64,000 nucleotides of DNA from Prosopocoilus inquinatus (taxonomy: Eukaryota > Arthropoda > Insecta > Coleoptera > Lucanidae): positions 22,495,501-22,559,500 of the forward strand of contig CM069878.1 in the NCBI GenBank assembly GCA_036172665.1, given 5' to 3'. The notes below the pieces were generated by a model. That model worked only from the letters and a program-made list of their open reading frames with translations, was not told the origin of the DNA and ran no database searches. A program made the translations under genes and the position numbers. Below, one piece after another: positions 22,746 to 34,935 of this stretch (its first letter is position 1; every line of letters starts with the position of its first letter).

Positions 22746-25700
22746 GTAAGTTCATTTGGATCTCGTCCTCACTTTAACTGTTGTTACTTTATAGTTCCAA
22801 GCATAGTCTAATTGTCTGTCTTTTTAGGCACCAATTGTTTCTCACTTCCGGAACCAAATTCATCCCACACTTACACAAGTTCAGCATCTAATTGTCCTTT
22901 GATAACCGAACTTCAGGAATTACAGTTCACTAAACCATTCCCCACTAATCTGTTCTATTAACAGTCCCAGATATTAAAAATCAAACGTTCATTAAACAAT
23001 TTAAACATAACATTTTTCTTTTCTTTAACTAAACTCCATTTTTCCAGGTTTCTCTATTTAACTAAATATCACAGCATTATGTATTAATTAGTATATCAAT
23101 AAACAACTTCTCATACTCTTTTTGAAGCGTTTCAAAGACATAGATTTCACAGCTGCATTCGGGAGATTGGTGTAAATTAAAGAAGAAATTAAGAAACTTA
23201 AACTGCTTTGTTATTATCGGGTTTCACTCAAAGCGAATTAAAAAAAGAGCTTTATTTTGATCTCCTCCGTACGTTATAAGACATCCAGTATAATACTAAC
23301 AATCTTTTCAAAATTAGTTTAGAGATATACCCGGAAAAGGGATATAGATGCGAATGAAATGCTGAAGTTAAAAAAGTAAGAAGAAAGAATTATTATAACT
23401 TTCAAGATAACGATCTAAAAGAGGAAAGTTGCAATAGTCGAAACCTAAAAGGTGTTTCAGAATTTTGATTTTTTTTTAATTATGAATTTCATTTCTGCAA
23501 ACTCTAAAGTTTTAAACAGATAAAATAGTGATATCTTACGATCGCTTTTTGACCTGACATTGCAGTAGGATAGACAAATTGAAGCGGGATTTGCTCCTAA
23601 TAAGTCCCCCATGCAAGGCGGCCATGCTTGCTTTCAAAAGTTTTATTTTATTTCTATTTGTTGATGCCTTGATATGCATACGTTAAGACGTAAGCTCGTA
23701 TTGTAGGAATAAATTACCACCAAAAATAAATGTGCAAGCGGCATATGTTTTAAAAATTCCATTTGTATGCAAATTCTTGTCGCGCACTTGTCAACTCCTG
23801 CATTATTAATCTACAGCTTTACTAAAACAACTTTTCTTACTTAACAAATCAGTGTGGTCCTAGAAAACCTTCGTGTAATAGCAGGGCTCTTACCACATAA
23901 TCTCAAACTCTTTAAACTACATGCTTTGAGTACAAATTCTTATTCTCTTTAGTGATCTGTAGTACTAAATCTTCAGTAAATTTGGAAATAGTAATTGCAG
24001 AACTAAATACTCCTATTTTTTTCAGTGGCTCAATAAATAATAAATTATTCCTATGAGATTTATCTTACTGGTTATATTAATGCACGTCCCACAACAATAA
24101 AACATGTATGTGTTATTTAAATAGCAGTTTTGTGTAATTTATGCCTTTGAGAATTTATTAGTTTAATTTAACAAGTTGGTGTAATATAGAAATATGATGA
24201 ACGTGCAAGATTTTTAAAGCTTATTTTGTATATCAGTGTAAACAATATGCGTGTTCTTTTTACCGCAAAACTCAGAGTAACTCAGCGGCACTCAGTAACC
24301 TTGGAAATTTGTATGTTTTTTACACGCTCGTTGGTGAGATTTTGAGCTTCCTCCGCATTAATTAAATAGAAATTTAAGTTAGAATGCTTGTGTATATAAT
24401 TTTTTTAGGAACGTTTCAACTCAGGAAATCTCACTTCACTTCTGATATTTACCGATCTGAGTTGAAAGTAAAACGAACACACCCAATGTTGGTTTTTATA
24501 TTCTGCTACGATATTTTTTTCATAATAGGAATAATAAAATGAAAAGATAGAGTTGGGTTAAACGAACACATGGCAGTCGAATGATGCATTTATTCGCAGC
24601 TGATATAACAAAGCGATTTTGCTGGTTGTGTAACAACTCGAAATTGAATTGAATATTGTAATGATATTAAATGATATTTTTTTAGACTCGTTTCGGTTTG
24701 TTTTATAAAATATTTATTTATGGTTCACCTGGAATGATTCTATACATTTTAAAACATTTCCAGTTCTTGGCCGTTTAGAGGGTTTCAGGGAAAGCGCGTA
24801 AATTATTCATGGACAGGGAATACATGTGCACATTCATAGTGGTACAACTGCACAGCAGAACTGAACTGTATAATAAACCCCCGACTTAATGTAACTACTA
24901 CTTCTAGTTGGTTTCCTGCCAGTTCTTGTATACAGATATGGAGGCTGCCTTCATGTAAATATCATCTTGTTTCGTATGTAGTTATTCGCATATTTCGGCG
25001 GCTAATGCAGACATATCACACGTACAACATATCCATTAACATTACTGATTTACAGAGCCTGAATTATTGTTTGCGTTGGGTTCATTAACTGGAAATCAAT
25101 ACGATGCGTCGCTAAAGGTCCTCCTGAAAGATAATGAACTATTTATGTAAAGCCGCTAATTGTGTGCGTTCAACCTATCATTATTTCGTAATTGCCCGTG
25201 ATTTAAAAAGAAGCGAGTCCCTTATAAAGCAGTATTATGCGTACACAATTAACTAAAGCAGCTCAAAATTAATTATGCTGGAATTTATTAATATTAATAA
25301 TTAAATTTGTGGATAAATTTATTCGGTATATACTCAAAGATAATGGCATGTGTACAGATATTTATGTATTTACTGAAAACAGGGAAGATTCAATGATGCT
25401 ATGGAAAAAACTACTAGTAGGTCATATACCAACGATTCCGCACGTCGCTGTTCGATGAGTGAGAGTATATAGTGTGATAAGTACGGATTTTTAGGCAACT
25501 CCTAAAATTTTATTAAAGAAAAAATCTAAGCAATATACTGTATGCTTTTAATTAGGATGAGACATATACTTTTTCGTGCCTAAGCGCCAGTTTTTAATTA
25601 TATTAAATTTTTGCCTATTTTTCTAATTTATGCACTTACAAATTAGTAAATTATATTTGCTTTGTGTGAAAATATTTACTTGCTTTCCAAAACGTTTTAA

Positions 25701-25920
25701 AACACTAATACTCGCCGCACAAGCGCCGTTCGTTCGCAGAAATCTGATTTCATAGCTTTTTTACCGAAGATTCGATAGGTTTTCCAATACATAAACATTT
25801 ACATGTTGTACAGCAAAATTAACTGTGATTCTGTCTGTTGTGGATAACTATGTGTATATATAATTGTCACACACTTTGAACTAATAACTGATTGGATTTA
25901 TTAAATATTATGGTATTATA
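22746..25920. other. Anonymous AT-rich DNA
   Basis: No gene found. A piece of the family-1 ribozyme repeat flank (no ribozyme) lies at 23,537-23,640. If the exon at 22,688 is real this would be intron. Confidence 0.45.
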
Positions 25921-26049
25921 CTAAACTAAATGGACATGAATTAACAATATTTCCTTACGACTATTGAAGCGAGACTGCAAATATTGAATTCTAAATGAGT
26001 GCTGGGGTAAGTGCATGGTTAAGGGACGGTACCCCAGATGGCAGAGGTT

Positions 26050-26286
26050 CCCCCTCAATTGACGCATCCCCCATTGGTCCAGTCTCATTCCTCGTGTTTG
26101 GGACCTGGCAAGGCCTTGGTCAGGACGTCTGCGACCATGCTCTCTGTGGGCCAAGATTAATAAGATTAATAAAATGAGATGTCACAGTTCTTGCCGTATA
26201 AAGTGGTGTTTGATGTCGATATGTTTGGATCTACTGAGGAACACGGGATTTCGAGCCAACTTTTCAGCACTTTGATTGCGTCATTG
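26050..26286 (-). pseudogene. Copia RNase H, C-terminal end
   Basis: On the minus strand the register resumes directly at the insertion site with an S-x-x-x-D-I-x-x-H-F-like block, then V-A-D-V-L-T-K-A-L-P-G, the diagnostic copia C-terminus (A-D-x-L-T-K-x-L). Several stops and frame changes. It continues the RNase H piece on the other side of the foldback element. Confidence 0.7.
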
Positions 26287-27070
26287 TACAGGGTGGATTA
26301 ATTTCGATGTCTCTTACAGGCATCTCCGTTACTATAAGAGATAGAAAAAAACTAGTGGCCAAGTCTCGATCTCTTTTTTGGAGATTAAGTCAATAGTGTA
26401 AACAAAAACATGTTTCGTTTTCAAGTTATAGGCAAAAATTGCCATTTTCGACTTTTCGTTTATCGGTCATATCTCGTTTATCTCCAGAGATATTAAAAAA
26501 CTGCTTAAACATTATTAGGACACTTTTTGGAATGCAATTCAGTGGTGTAGTTGATTTTTTAATATTTTAATTTATATTAAATTTTCGAGATATAACTTAA
26601 AGTTATGTTTTTTTTAAATGGAAGTCATAGTAGGCAATGCCTTCATTAAATAGACATTTTTCTTTCTGTTTTCAAAAATATATACTTTATTGGGTTTATT
26701 TTTTATAATTAATAGCAAAAACTGTCATTTTTATTATTATCCTTGCGTTAATATCGTAGTCTCAATAGGTTAGGTTTAATACGGTGCGAATCTTTTGTTT
26801 TGCAATAAATTTTAACGAGCTTTGAAATATTTTTAGTTTTGACTGCGTTTCCTATTCGCGTTAATTTGCAAAATTCCGTTTTATCGTTTTGAACGACTGT
26901 TCTGACTAGAGTTCTTATCTGACTTTCTATTGAAAATGAGTTTATCATTCATCACGTTTCACAGAATATTTTAACAAGAATGTTTTAAACTATATATTAT
27001 TAAAACGTGTTATGACCGAAAATTTATAGAAAAATTGTTTTCAATCTTTGAATGGTCAACACCGCACGAA

Positions 27071-27111
27071 TACTCAATGTTTCACTATCGGTTGATAGTT
27101 TCGTCAGGAAG
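27071..27111 (-). ncRNA. Hammerhead-like motif, family 4, copy 1
   Basis: Minus strand: CUGACGA, an extra A, stem II ACUAUC/GAUAGU with loop AACC, then GAAA. The following ACAU would be ACGU in a palindromic stem III, so a CpG-decay change is likely. Stem I pairs only weakly. A degenerate sister copy lies at about 27,302-27,340, 227 bp away in the same orientation. Confidence 0.5.
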
Positions 27112-27301
27112 AAACGTTGAACGTTCGTATAATTTTCAGTGTCCGCTTAAAGAATGAAAATAATTTTTATACAATTTCCATCGGACAAGAAACGACATTA
27201 ATAAAAAATATATAATTGAAGTCGACTTTTGTCCGACGAAATATGTGAGAGAAAATAGTTTTTAAACTTTAAAAGGGACAGTGTGAAATCGCAAGAACAC
27301 T

Positions 27302-27340
27302 CTAAGTTTTGCTACCATTTTATAGTTTCGTCAGGAGTTG
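27302..27340 (-). ncRNA. Hammerhead-like motif, family 4, copy 2 (degenerate)
   Basis: Minus strand: CUGACGA, stem II CUAU/GGUAG with loop AAAAU, then CAAA in place of GAAA. Stem I ACUC/GAGU pairs. The G12 change should inactivate it. Confidence 0.35.
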
Positions 27341-28169
27341 TCTGGATAAACATAAAGGTAATAATAATAATTAAGGTTTCTTCTTTTTGTTTCTATCGAG
27401 TTATATTTTATTAAAAACACGAAAAACAAAAACAAACACAGAAATAGTAAAATATAAACAAAATCGGACATTTATCAAACTAGATTTGCCTGCATTCATA
27501 TTTAATACAAACAAAAAAGCTTTTGCCAGATCGGTAGCAATGGGTGCTATATTTCTCAAACGGAATTTTGTAAAATAAAGTGTATATGATATTCTTTACG
27601 CGGGCAAAACTGTCTAAAGGTTTGTGAGTTCGTTAATATTTAATAAAAACAAAAAAATGTCTGCACTGTATTGTAGCCAGCCTACTGAGACCGGGGTACA
27701 AAAGGATAATAACAAAAATGACAGTTTTTTTTCTATTAATTATAAAAAAATAAACCCAACAAAGTATATATTTTTGAAAACAGAAAAAAAATCTCTATTT
27801 AATGAGGGCATTGCATATGATGATTTCCATTTAAAAAAAACACTACTTTATGTTATATCTCGAAAATTTAAGTAAATATTAAAAAATCAACTACACCACT
27901 GAATTGTATTCTAAAAGGTGTCCTAATAATGGTCAAGCAGTTTTTTAATAACTCTAGATATAAACGAGATATGACCGAAAAACGAAAAGGCCAAAAATTG
28001 CAATTTTTGCCTATAACCTGAAAACAAAAGAAGATAGCCAATTTTTGTTTACACTTTTGACTTAATCTCCAAAAAAGAGATCGAGACTTGGCCACTAGTT
28101 TTTTTCTCTTATAATTACGGAGATGCCCATAAGAGACCTCGAAATTAATCCACCCTGTACAGGGTGACA

Positions 28170-28445
28170 AAGGCTAAATTTGGAAAATCTAGCTCCTTGA
28201 GGAATTCTCTCAGGTAGATGACTTCCTTGTTTGCATCTGTCAGGCCTACGTATTTCGCTTCGCTAGATGACGCTACAACGGTGCGTTGTTTTCTGCTGAA
28301 CGCCTGTCTATGGGACAACTTTTCCAGTCAACGTGTACGAATCCAGTTTATAACGCTTGGGTTTGGACGCTTGGACGAGCACAAATTTCATAGTCCCGCG
28401 AAGGTATCTCAATATCCCGCTTCGCTGCAGCTCAGTGACACTTCC
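28170..28445 (-). pseudogene. Copia RNase H, N-terminal part
   Basis: Read across frames on the minus strand: L-R-Y-L-R-G-T, D-W, P-I-D-R-R-S-x-x, then S-E-A-E/K-Y-V-x-L-T-D-A-like and V-I-x-L-R-E, the usual copia RNase H order. It is cut at 28,160 by foldback element B. Frameshifts throughout. Confidence 0.65.
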
Positions 28446-28526
28446 TAAAGTTGTTAAAGTGCTGACTCAAGGAACTTACTGCATGCACTAGACGTGTACT
28501 GACAGACAGATAAATTAGTGCCCCAA

Positions 28527-28960
28527 TTAGTTCTCAATATGAGTACGGGTTTGTTCCATCTTATACATTCTCATCGAACTTATCGAGTAGATTGTGTCCA
28601 ATGGCTGTTCCCCATGTTTTAATATCTCCAGCATACGTTGAGCTTTTCGTCTTGATTCGTTGTCGCCTTCGACATGGACCATTTTCCGGAACATTTTCTC
28701 CTGGAATTCCAGTTTCTCCATGTGCAGGTTTGCATCTATGGGACCATTCAAGCAGGCAGTGGTCACATCAATCTGCTGGATCTTCAAATCGTCTTTAACA
28801 GATAAGACAACACAGTGTTCGTAGCGAATTCAGGCTCGCTACGCGAGCGTGGGTATCCTGGAAGCCGACTCCGGGAAGTTGAAAAAAACCTCTGGTCAAG
28901 ACTCTAGCCTCTTTGCGGTCCAGAGTCCCATCGGCTTTGTACTTGTTGCGCAGGACCGTA
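28527..28960 (-). pseudogene. Copia reverse transcriptase, N-terminal part
   Basis: Between 28,960 and 28,800 the minus strand gives Y-K-A-D-G-T-L-D-R-K-E-A-R-V, the copia substrate-loop block. The frame 28787-28527 then starts with I-Q-Q-I-D-V-T-T-A-C-L-N-G (copia Q-x-D-V-K-T-A-F-L-N-G, first catalytic Asp). After about 30 residues the similarity ends; the Y-V-D-D block is missing. Confidence 0.7.
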
Positions 28961-29248
28961 CGACTTACTGATTAATCGTGGTATAAATTCCTATGTGTCG
29001 TTGTCTATAAGACTCTTCACCTCTAAGAAGATGGCATGTTTCCATTCTTCAGCTTCGGACCCCTCAAACGCTTGGGCGACTGAAACTTCGGGGGCCATCA
29101 GTGAAGACGAATAACTTGCGATTCGTCGTTTTCATACTTAGAAATTGCCCCTTCCCTGATTAAGAGGTCGTCTTCGTTCGCTTGAACTTCTCTCTCATCT
29201 GTGTGGTTTGCTGACTCGTTGGTAATCTTTCAACTCCATCCGGGTTCC

Positions 29249-29593
29249 CTATAATTTTGGTTTTGGTATTTCTTGGCTGGATGGCTCCGTTTTCCTTTTA
29301 AGATGGACGATCAGGACCTCTCTTAGAAGCACTTTGAATGAAAGGTTTGTTTTCAGATCTGAAACGTACAGACCCTCCTCTAGTCGAATGTCCTTGATGC
29401 CATTTTCTACAAGTGCCTTGATTCTTATGTCTCCCTTGGTCTTGATTCGAGTGGTGTTGTTGTCTGCGAGTTTTAATTCGCTGTCAATACTCCAAGAGTT
29501 GATGAATAATTGTTCGTCGTTGCACAAGTGAGATGTGCAACCACTGTCCTGGCACCATCGGCTCGTAGCTCGTTTCGACGTCAACATGTTCAC
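29249..29593 (-). pseudogene. Copia protease region
   Basis: A 114-codon frame. W-C-Q-D-S-G-C-T-S-H near residue 13 is the copia aspartic protease active site (D-S-G), followed by L-A-D-N-N and a G-D-I-R-I strand, then L-Y-V-S-D-L-K-T-N-L, the usual copia pattern ahead of integrase. The integrase H-H-C-C and D-D-E blocks are absent; the frame runs on into unrelated residues. Confidence 0.75.
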
Positions 29594-29803
29594 TCACGGT
29601 AAATGCATCCTCGGCGTTATTCGCTTGATGCTTCGCTTCCCGTTTTCTTTTGGAAAAACACTCAGAAGCTTTGTGGCTGGACTTCTTGCAGAAATTGTAT
29701 TTATAATTTTTGCGTTGTGTGTACTGTTTTGATGAGTCAGTTTTTGGACCGCGTTGCTTAATGAATAACGCATCTTTATGGTTGGTGTTTGACGATTGAT
29801 CAT
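29594..29803 (-). pseudogene. Copia Gag zinc-knuckle remnant
   Basis: In one minus frame the sequence F-C-K-K-S-S-H-K-A-S-E-C-F stands where a CCHC knuckle is expected, with the first Cys lost. It joins the protease region in another frame about 60 residues on. Confidence 0.5.
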
Positions 29804-30565
29804 GAGTTTCGCTGGTTACATCAAAAATGCTGTATACGCGTGTCCACTTTGATTGCGCACCACAGAAATTTCAATGCATTTTTTTTTGTTTTCTTTCCCT
29901 TCGAAGCATTAAACGAGTAATACGTAGCCTTTTATTAAGTTTAGCCACAGAAGCATTTTAGGTACAAAAAATATTTATTGCGGATTGCTTTCGATTAATT
30001 GGTTTCTTTGAAAGAATCAATCAGAAATAGATCAGCAATAAATATTTTGCGAAAACGCATGCATGTAAACTAAGCTTTATGTATTAGATAAGACTAGTTT
30101 CAGTACGTTTTTCAAATACACGAGCTTTTAAAATGAAAATTAAAAATAATTAAATACACAGGCATTTTTTTAATTACACTGTTTTGATGAGCAGGCAAAC
30201 CTCTATTTTACAAGTTTATGCTGATTTTAAAATTTTGTAAAAAATTAGAAACTTCAAACACAATTCGAATTGAGAAATATTTATTTATATTCGCCTTTTA
30301 CGGCCAAACAATGTAATCATAAAAGTCATAAAATTTCTTAGGAACATTACTTAACGTTCTAGGAATAATAGCTACCTTTCCTTCCATCAATCTACATCTT
30401 AACTCGTTCAAATTACGGCAAGGAGCCCGATAAGTTTTTGATTTTAATGAAGCCACAAGAGCTAACTAAGAAGGTAGTGCTACTATTGGCTGCAAAATAC
30501 AATTCTACATTCATTTTCTAACAATAACTTCAATAGCAAAGCAGGAAAGGCATTGTTTATATATA
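29804..30565. other. Anonymous AT-rich DNA
   Basis: No gene or repeat recognised; the 5' part of the copia element and its LTR could be here but cannot be identified. Confidence 0.45.
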
Positions 30566-31105
30566 TAGGGTGCTGCGTTTTGAAACGCAACATAGGAAAT
30601 CTCATGTTAATTTAAAGGTGCTCGATTATTGGCTTCTCTAATCATTTTACAGCAAAATTCCATTTAGGTTTCTTAAAGTGCTCTTCAAGATGAATCTGAA
30701 GTTTGAGAACTTTTCACTCGCTCAGTTTCAAGATATTAAAAAAGATCAGTGACGAAATTCGATTTATACCAAATTATCAGCACGGCCTTGACCAGTAACT
30801 GTTAAAATGAATTACTGGAAAACTTTTTCTGTCAATCTTTTTCAAAAACGAAATAGTTTTATTAATTATCTGTTATCAGTTTTCACTATCATTGATCTAG
30901 GCTGTGCTAATAGTTTGGGTATAATTGCAGTATCTTTTTTAAATATCTGAAAACTCAACATATGAAAAGTTCTGAAACTTCACAGGCAGAATTCATCTTG
31001 AAGAGTACTTTGAATAACCTAAATAGAATTTTGTTGTAAAGTAAATAGGGAAGCCAATATTCAACAAGGGATTTCCTACGTTGCGTTTCAAAATGCAGCA
31101 CCCTG
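30566..31105. mobile_element. Foldback MITE A, copy 2
   Basis: Same family as 5,287-5,796: TAGGGTGCTGCGTTTTGAAA at the left (C-to-T at the end base), reverse complement at the right, TA on both sides. 540 bp, 30 bp longer through indels in the loop. Confidence 0.8.
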
Positions 31106-32449
31106 TATGTGCTTGATTTTCTGAGTATCCACAACTGCAGTAACGATTTTACAACAAAAAATTCTGTTGCTGTTCTTAAAATAATTTATTGTTTTTTTTA
31201 ATGGATGGAAAAAGTGAACCTATTTCTTAAATATTAACTGCCCATTTGTCTGCCTAATTCGGTCTTAAGCGCCTAAAAATCCGAGCTTTAGTGATAGCGC
31301 TTTTAAAAACATTTCGCTTTATTTATTGTATGGTTTTGATGGTGCTAGAAGATTTCACGAAACAAAGTTCTTTCGTCAAATCCTATATCTATAATTTAGA
31401 ATTCTTTAAACAGCATTTGTTGAATGTTCACATGCTACTTAATTTTGAGTAGTAATAAATAAGCTCATGAAATATCTTATTAAATTATTTAATTTCTGAC
31501 TAATGGAAATTGTATTGAATTCGATTGAAATTCTCAACGAAATGAATATAACTGTGTAAGCGAATAAGTAGGATTACATCATCATACTTTAATTCGAGCG
31601 AACTGTAATTGCGAGATTTTCTACATTTTAGGTCACCTTGTATTTATGCATGTAATCGGCCTTACATTTAGTAATTGCGTTTCTAGAATCGACACAGCTG
31701 CATAGGCGCAGAGATGTTTCTACGTAAGTCCTAATTTGAAATTATCAACACCACAGGCATAATGCAGTCAGTATTACCCAGAGCTAGTTTATTACCAAAC
31801 GAATTCGATTTGACCATTACATCAATAAAATTACAGCCAGCTGTACTAGGGGCAAGTTTGCACTTCGACCACACTCGCAGAAAATTTAATGCATCCCAAA
31901 ATAGACGGTTCTGTTAATGTGCAACATCCACAGCACGGAATTCAAAAAATTTCTGCGTTCCATTTTATCCGGCTTCAAATTAATTACGATTTCAAAAAAC
32001 TTGGAACGCATTTTGCAAATATGTAATATTGGTGATGTTATTGCTGTTTAAATATTTAATAATTGCATGGACCGCCACTTTTGCATATATAACGTTAAAA
32101 GTTATGATTAAAGTAATTTAAATGTAAAACTGTGTTTTAATGCGTGTTAACCGACCAGCAGTCGCTGATTATATCGTAAAATCGCCCTTTATTTTAGCTC
32201 TCATTAGCGAAATGCATTTTGGCAAATAATTTATATTTGCAATATCGATAATTATAAAAAGCACGAAGCAAAATTATTGACTGTGGATATTATGTATTGT
32301 ATGTACATTCGCGTAAATCAGAGAAATAGGTATATTTTTTAGAATTAGTTAACGAATTCATTTTTCTTGGGCTTTAAGTTATATTTGCTAAAGTTCAAAA
32401 TATCGCTTATCAAATTGTCCCTGTACATGGTTAACATTTGTTTATTTGT
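31106..32449. other. Anonymous AT-rich DNA
   Basis: Nothing recognised on either strand. Confidence 0.5.
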
Positions 32450-33485
32450 TAGGACATCTGCGAGGTGGCGCGGCGTCTTTGTCGGCAGATTTCAAAGAAA
32501 ACCACTTTCACGTACTTTTCTGCGGCAAGCATCCCTAACGATTTGGCGTGTCTGATTCACATAAAATCTTTGGAATTTCGGTTTTGAGTTTTAATGGTTT
32601 TTATTTGAGTTTTAATAGCGAACACTTGTGTCGGTTCTCTTTGTCGGCGAATTACAAACGAGTCGCCGGTCGCTTAAAGGCTGTGACATACTACAGTGTG
32701 GCGACTTTCTTTAGCTTTACTTGGTTACGTTGGGTAAATTCGCCGCTCTTCGCCTAAGTGTGCGCAAGAAATCTTCGTGGCTACGCTTCGCCGAAGATGT
32801 GTGAGGCAGCCGTTAGCCTCTGCGCTCGTCATGCGATATGTGGGGAAGAGGAGTGTTTGGTGTGTCAAAATCTGTTTGGATTTGTCAGCTGTCTTCCATG
32901 TTCAATTCGGGAATGTGGCCAAGTGGTGGCTATTTAGCCTGCATTCGAGATTCGGTTCGCAAATAGTCGTCGACTAGACTTTCTTCGGGGCATGTTTCGT
33001 GGCTTTGTAGGCGGTTGACCCTATTTCCGATATCCACGAAATTTTGGGATTAATTGTAATCTGCCTCATCGATGTTAAATATGGATAAAGTTTTGCCTGA
33101 AAAGTTGTTAATTCTTGTCTGCTTTGGCGTTAGTGTTGTCTTTTCCCGACTAAAAGTGAGTGTTTACTCCAACAAGGTAAACTCTATTCCTACTTTTACA
33201 CGGTAAACATTCTAACTCCGTTTTTTTTAACTCCACACACGGATGGAAGCGAGGGAACACCAAAAAAGTGTTTCTTGGAGTCTAGATTTTTATGTGGGCA
33301 GAGGAGACGAGGGACACACTTTCGTTTCCACGAAGGCCTCAGGAACGCATCGCATGGTGCGATTAAGGCCGGTTATTACAAGGGTTCTGAAGAAACGAAA
33401 GCTTCACCAGGTGGTCCAGCTTGAACCGACACATGGTCAGGTACCTTCTAGTGTTGTGTAGTTCTCCCGTGATAGTTAATTTATA
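32450..33485. other. GC-richer region, possible host promoter/5' region
   Basis: Composition rises clearly, with many CG dinucleotides and short plus frames (32548-32757, 32777-32977, 33243-33461) that show no domain. It ends at the 3' tail of a non-LTR element. A candidate first exon lies at 33,081-33,176. Confidence 0.4.
33081..33176 (+). CDS. Candidate first coding exon with signal-peptide-like start
   Basis: An ATG in fair context starts 32 codons with a charged N-terminus and the hydrophobic run L-L-I-L-V-C-F-G-V-S-V-V-F-S, ending at a plausible donor AAG|GTAAAC. Without splicing the frame stops 10 codons later, giving 42 residues. If real, the protein would enter the secretory pathway. 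No downstream exon was found, and the adjacent non-LTR insertion may have broken the gene. Confidence 0.25.
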
Positions 33486-34935
33486 ATAATAATAATAATA
33501 ATTTATTAATTGCCCAACAGAATAACAATTCCAATTACAGGACAATAATACAAAAAATTAGACGCCGCTAACAAAATGAAATAATTACAAGAAATTAAAC
33601 AAGAAATTAAATTGAATAATTTATTAGCATTAACACAGCAGTGAACAATAGGTGCTCTACACATCACATTCGTCCTAAATTTCTTGACAGCGAAGAGGTG
33701 GTTGTTCCTAGCACTCAGTCTAGGAGTGTGGATGTTGTAGCTAGTAGCTAGTAGATCCATGCAGTTGATCCTGTTGTTCACAAGTTTCTCCATAAAAGCT
33801 GCACTAATAACTTCCCTACGAGCACTCAAAGATTCAAAGCCATGACGTTCCAGGAGACAAGAGTAGTCAATATCGCGTGCAGGATAGATCCCATCAATTT
33901 TAAATGAAGAACTTTTTTTGAACTCTTTCCACCGTTAGCTGATGCACTGCATAAAATGGATACCATATGATGGCGGCGTATTCCAATTTAGATCGAACGA
34001 AGGAGTTGAAAAGAATCACTAGCGTTTCAGTATGGTTGAACTCCTTCCAGATTCTCATTATGAAACCCAGTGACCTAAAAGCAGCAGAGCACATGTCAGA
34101 TATATGGTCAGAGAAGTGTAGCTGTTCATCAAACAAAACCCCTAAATCTCTTACGGACCTCTTCTGATCAATCGCAGCACCATTAATAAAATAAACTGAA
34201 TTAATAGGACTCAGCTTCTTGCTATAAGAGACAAAACAACATTTAGAAATATTAAGATGAAGTTTATTAATGCTACACCAATTAGCGATGATGTTTAAAC
34301 TAACTTACAGTTAACCGACTTCTAAAGCGGAAGAAATTTCATGATAAATCTTGAGATCATCTGCGTAAGCTAAGACTGAAGAAGGAATCGATGTTATAAG
34401 ATCGTTAATAAATAGGTTAAAAAGAAGAGGCCCAAGATTAGAACCCGGAGGTACTCCAGAGGTAGACGTAAATAACTCAGATTTATAGCCATTAAATTAC
34501 ACGTAATTGAATCTATTCTGCAACTAATTCTGAATTAAAGCAAGTAACGGCTTAGTGAATTGAGAAATAATTGCTAAATTAGTGGCGGTGGAGTGACCGG
34601 ACATAAAACCATGTTGAGAAGGAGATATAAAGATTCTAGTATTTTTCATTATAATGTTATGCAGAACCAACTCTAAGACCTTACCAAAGTTTGATAAATG
34701 GCTATCGGCCTATTGTTAGAGACATTGGCAGCATCACCCTTTTTAAAAATAGGACAAACCCTTGCAAGTTTCCATGCAGATGGAAATTTAGATGTACGAA
34801 GTGACAAATTGAAAATTTTTGATAACGTGTAGCGAAAACACATGCACAATCTTTAGCTAAAAAACTTGGTATAATGTCATCACCAGCAGTATTTTTGTTG
34901 CCCAATCCGTTTAAAACCCGTTTTATATTATCCGG
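33486..34935 (-). mobile_element. 5'-truncated non-LTR retrotransposon (jockey/CR1 group)
   Basis: The minus strand ends in an (ATT)n tail (33,486-33,510). It begins inside RT and shows all later blocks. No clear target duplication was seen. The (ATT)n tail and block order fit jockey-superfamily elements; the exact clade was not determined. Confidence 0.8.
33506..34932 (-). pseudogene. ORF2 reverse transcriptase of the non-LTR element
   Basis: Minus-strand order: N-K-N-T-A-G-D-D-I-I-P-S-F-L (34,905-34,860), P-I-F-K-K-G-D (about 34,740), the catalytic Y-A-D-D at 34,357-34,368, then F-x-D-H-I and S-x-L-E-Y-A-x-I-I-W (34,120-33,960), and the C-terminal L-N-x-R-R/S-A-R region with N-H-L-F (33,829-33,650). 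Several frameshifts split the frame into pieces of 60-107 codons. The N-terminal endonuclease is missing through 5' truncation. Confidence 0.75.

Larger units (their letters stand above)
26289..28157. mobile_element. Foldback element B, 1.87 kb, inserted in copia
   Basis: Flanked by TA (26287-26288, 28158-28159). Ends read CAGGGTGGATTAATTTCGA with a reverse-complement partner. The inverted arms are about 450 bp each (to about 26,740 and from about 27,705). The 960-bp centre has no recognised protein but contains two ribozyme-like motifs on the minus strand. A single-arm relative is at 35,367. TA duplication and CAGGG ends suggest Tc1/mariner mobilisation. Confidence 0.8.
25921..29803 (-). mobile_element. 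Decayed Ty1/copia retrotransposon, split by an insertion
   Basis: Minus-strand order: Gag zinc-knuckle remnant (about 29,700), protease (29,560), integrase-RT linker (about 29,080), RT start (28,900-28,700), RNase H (28,440-28,170), then after a 1.87-kb foldback insertion the last RNase H block (26,280-26,060). Integrase core and most of RT palm are deleted. LTRs were not identified. Confidence 0.75.
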
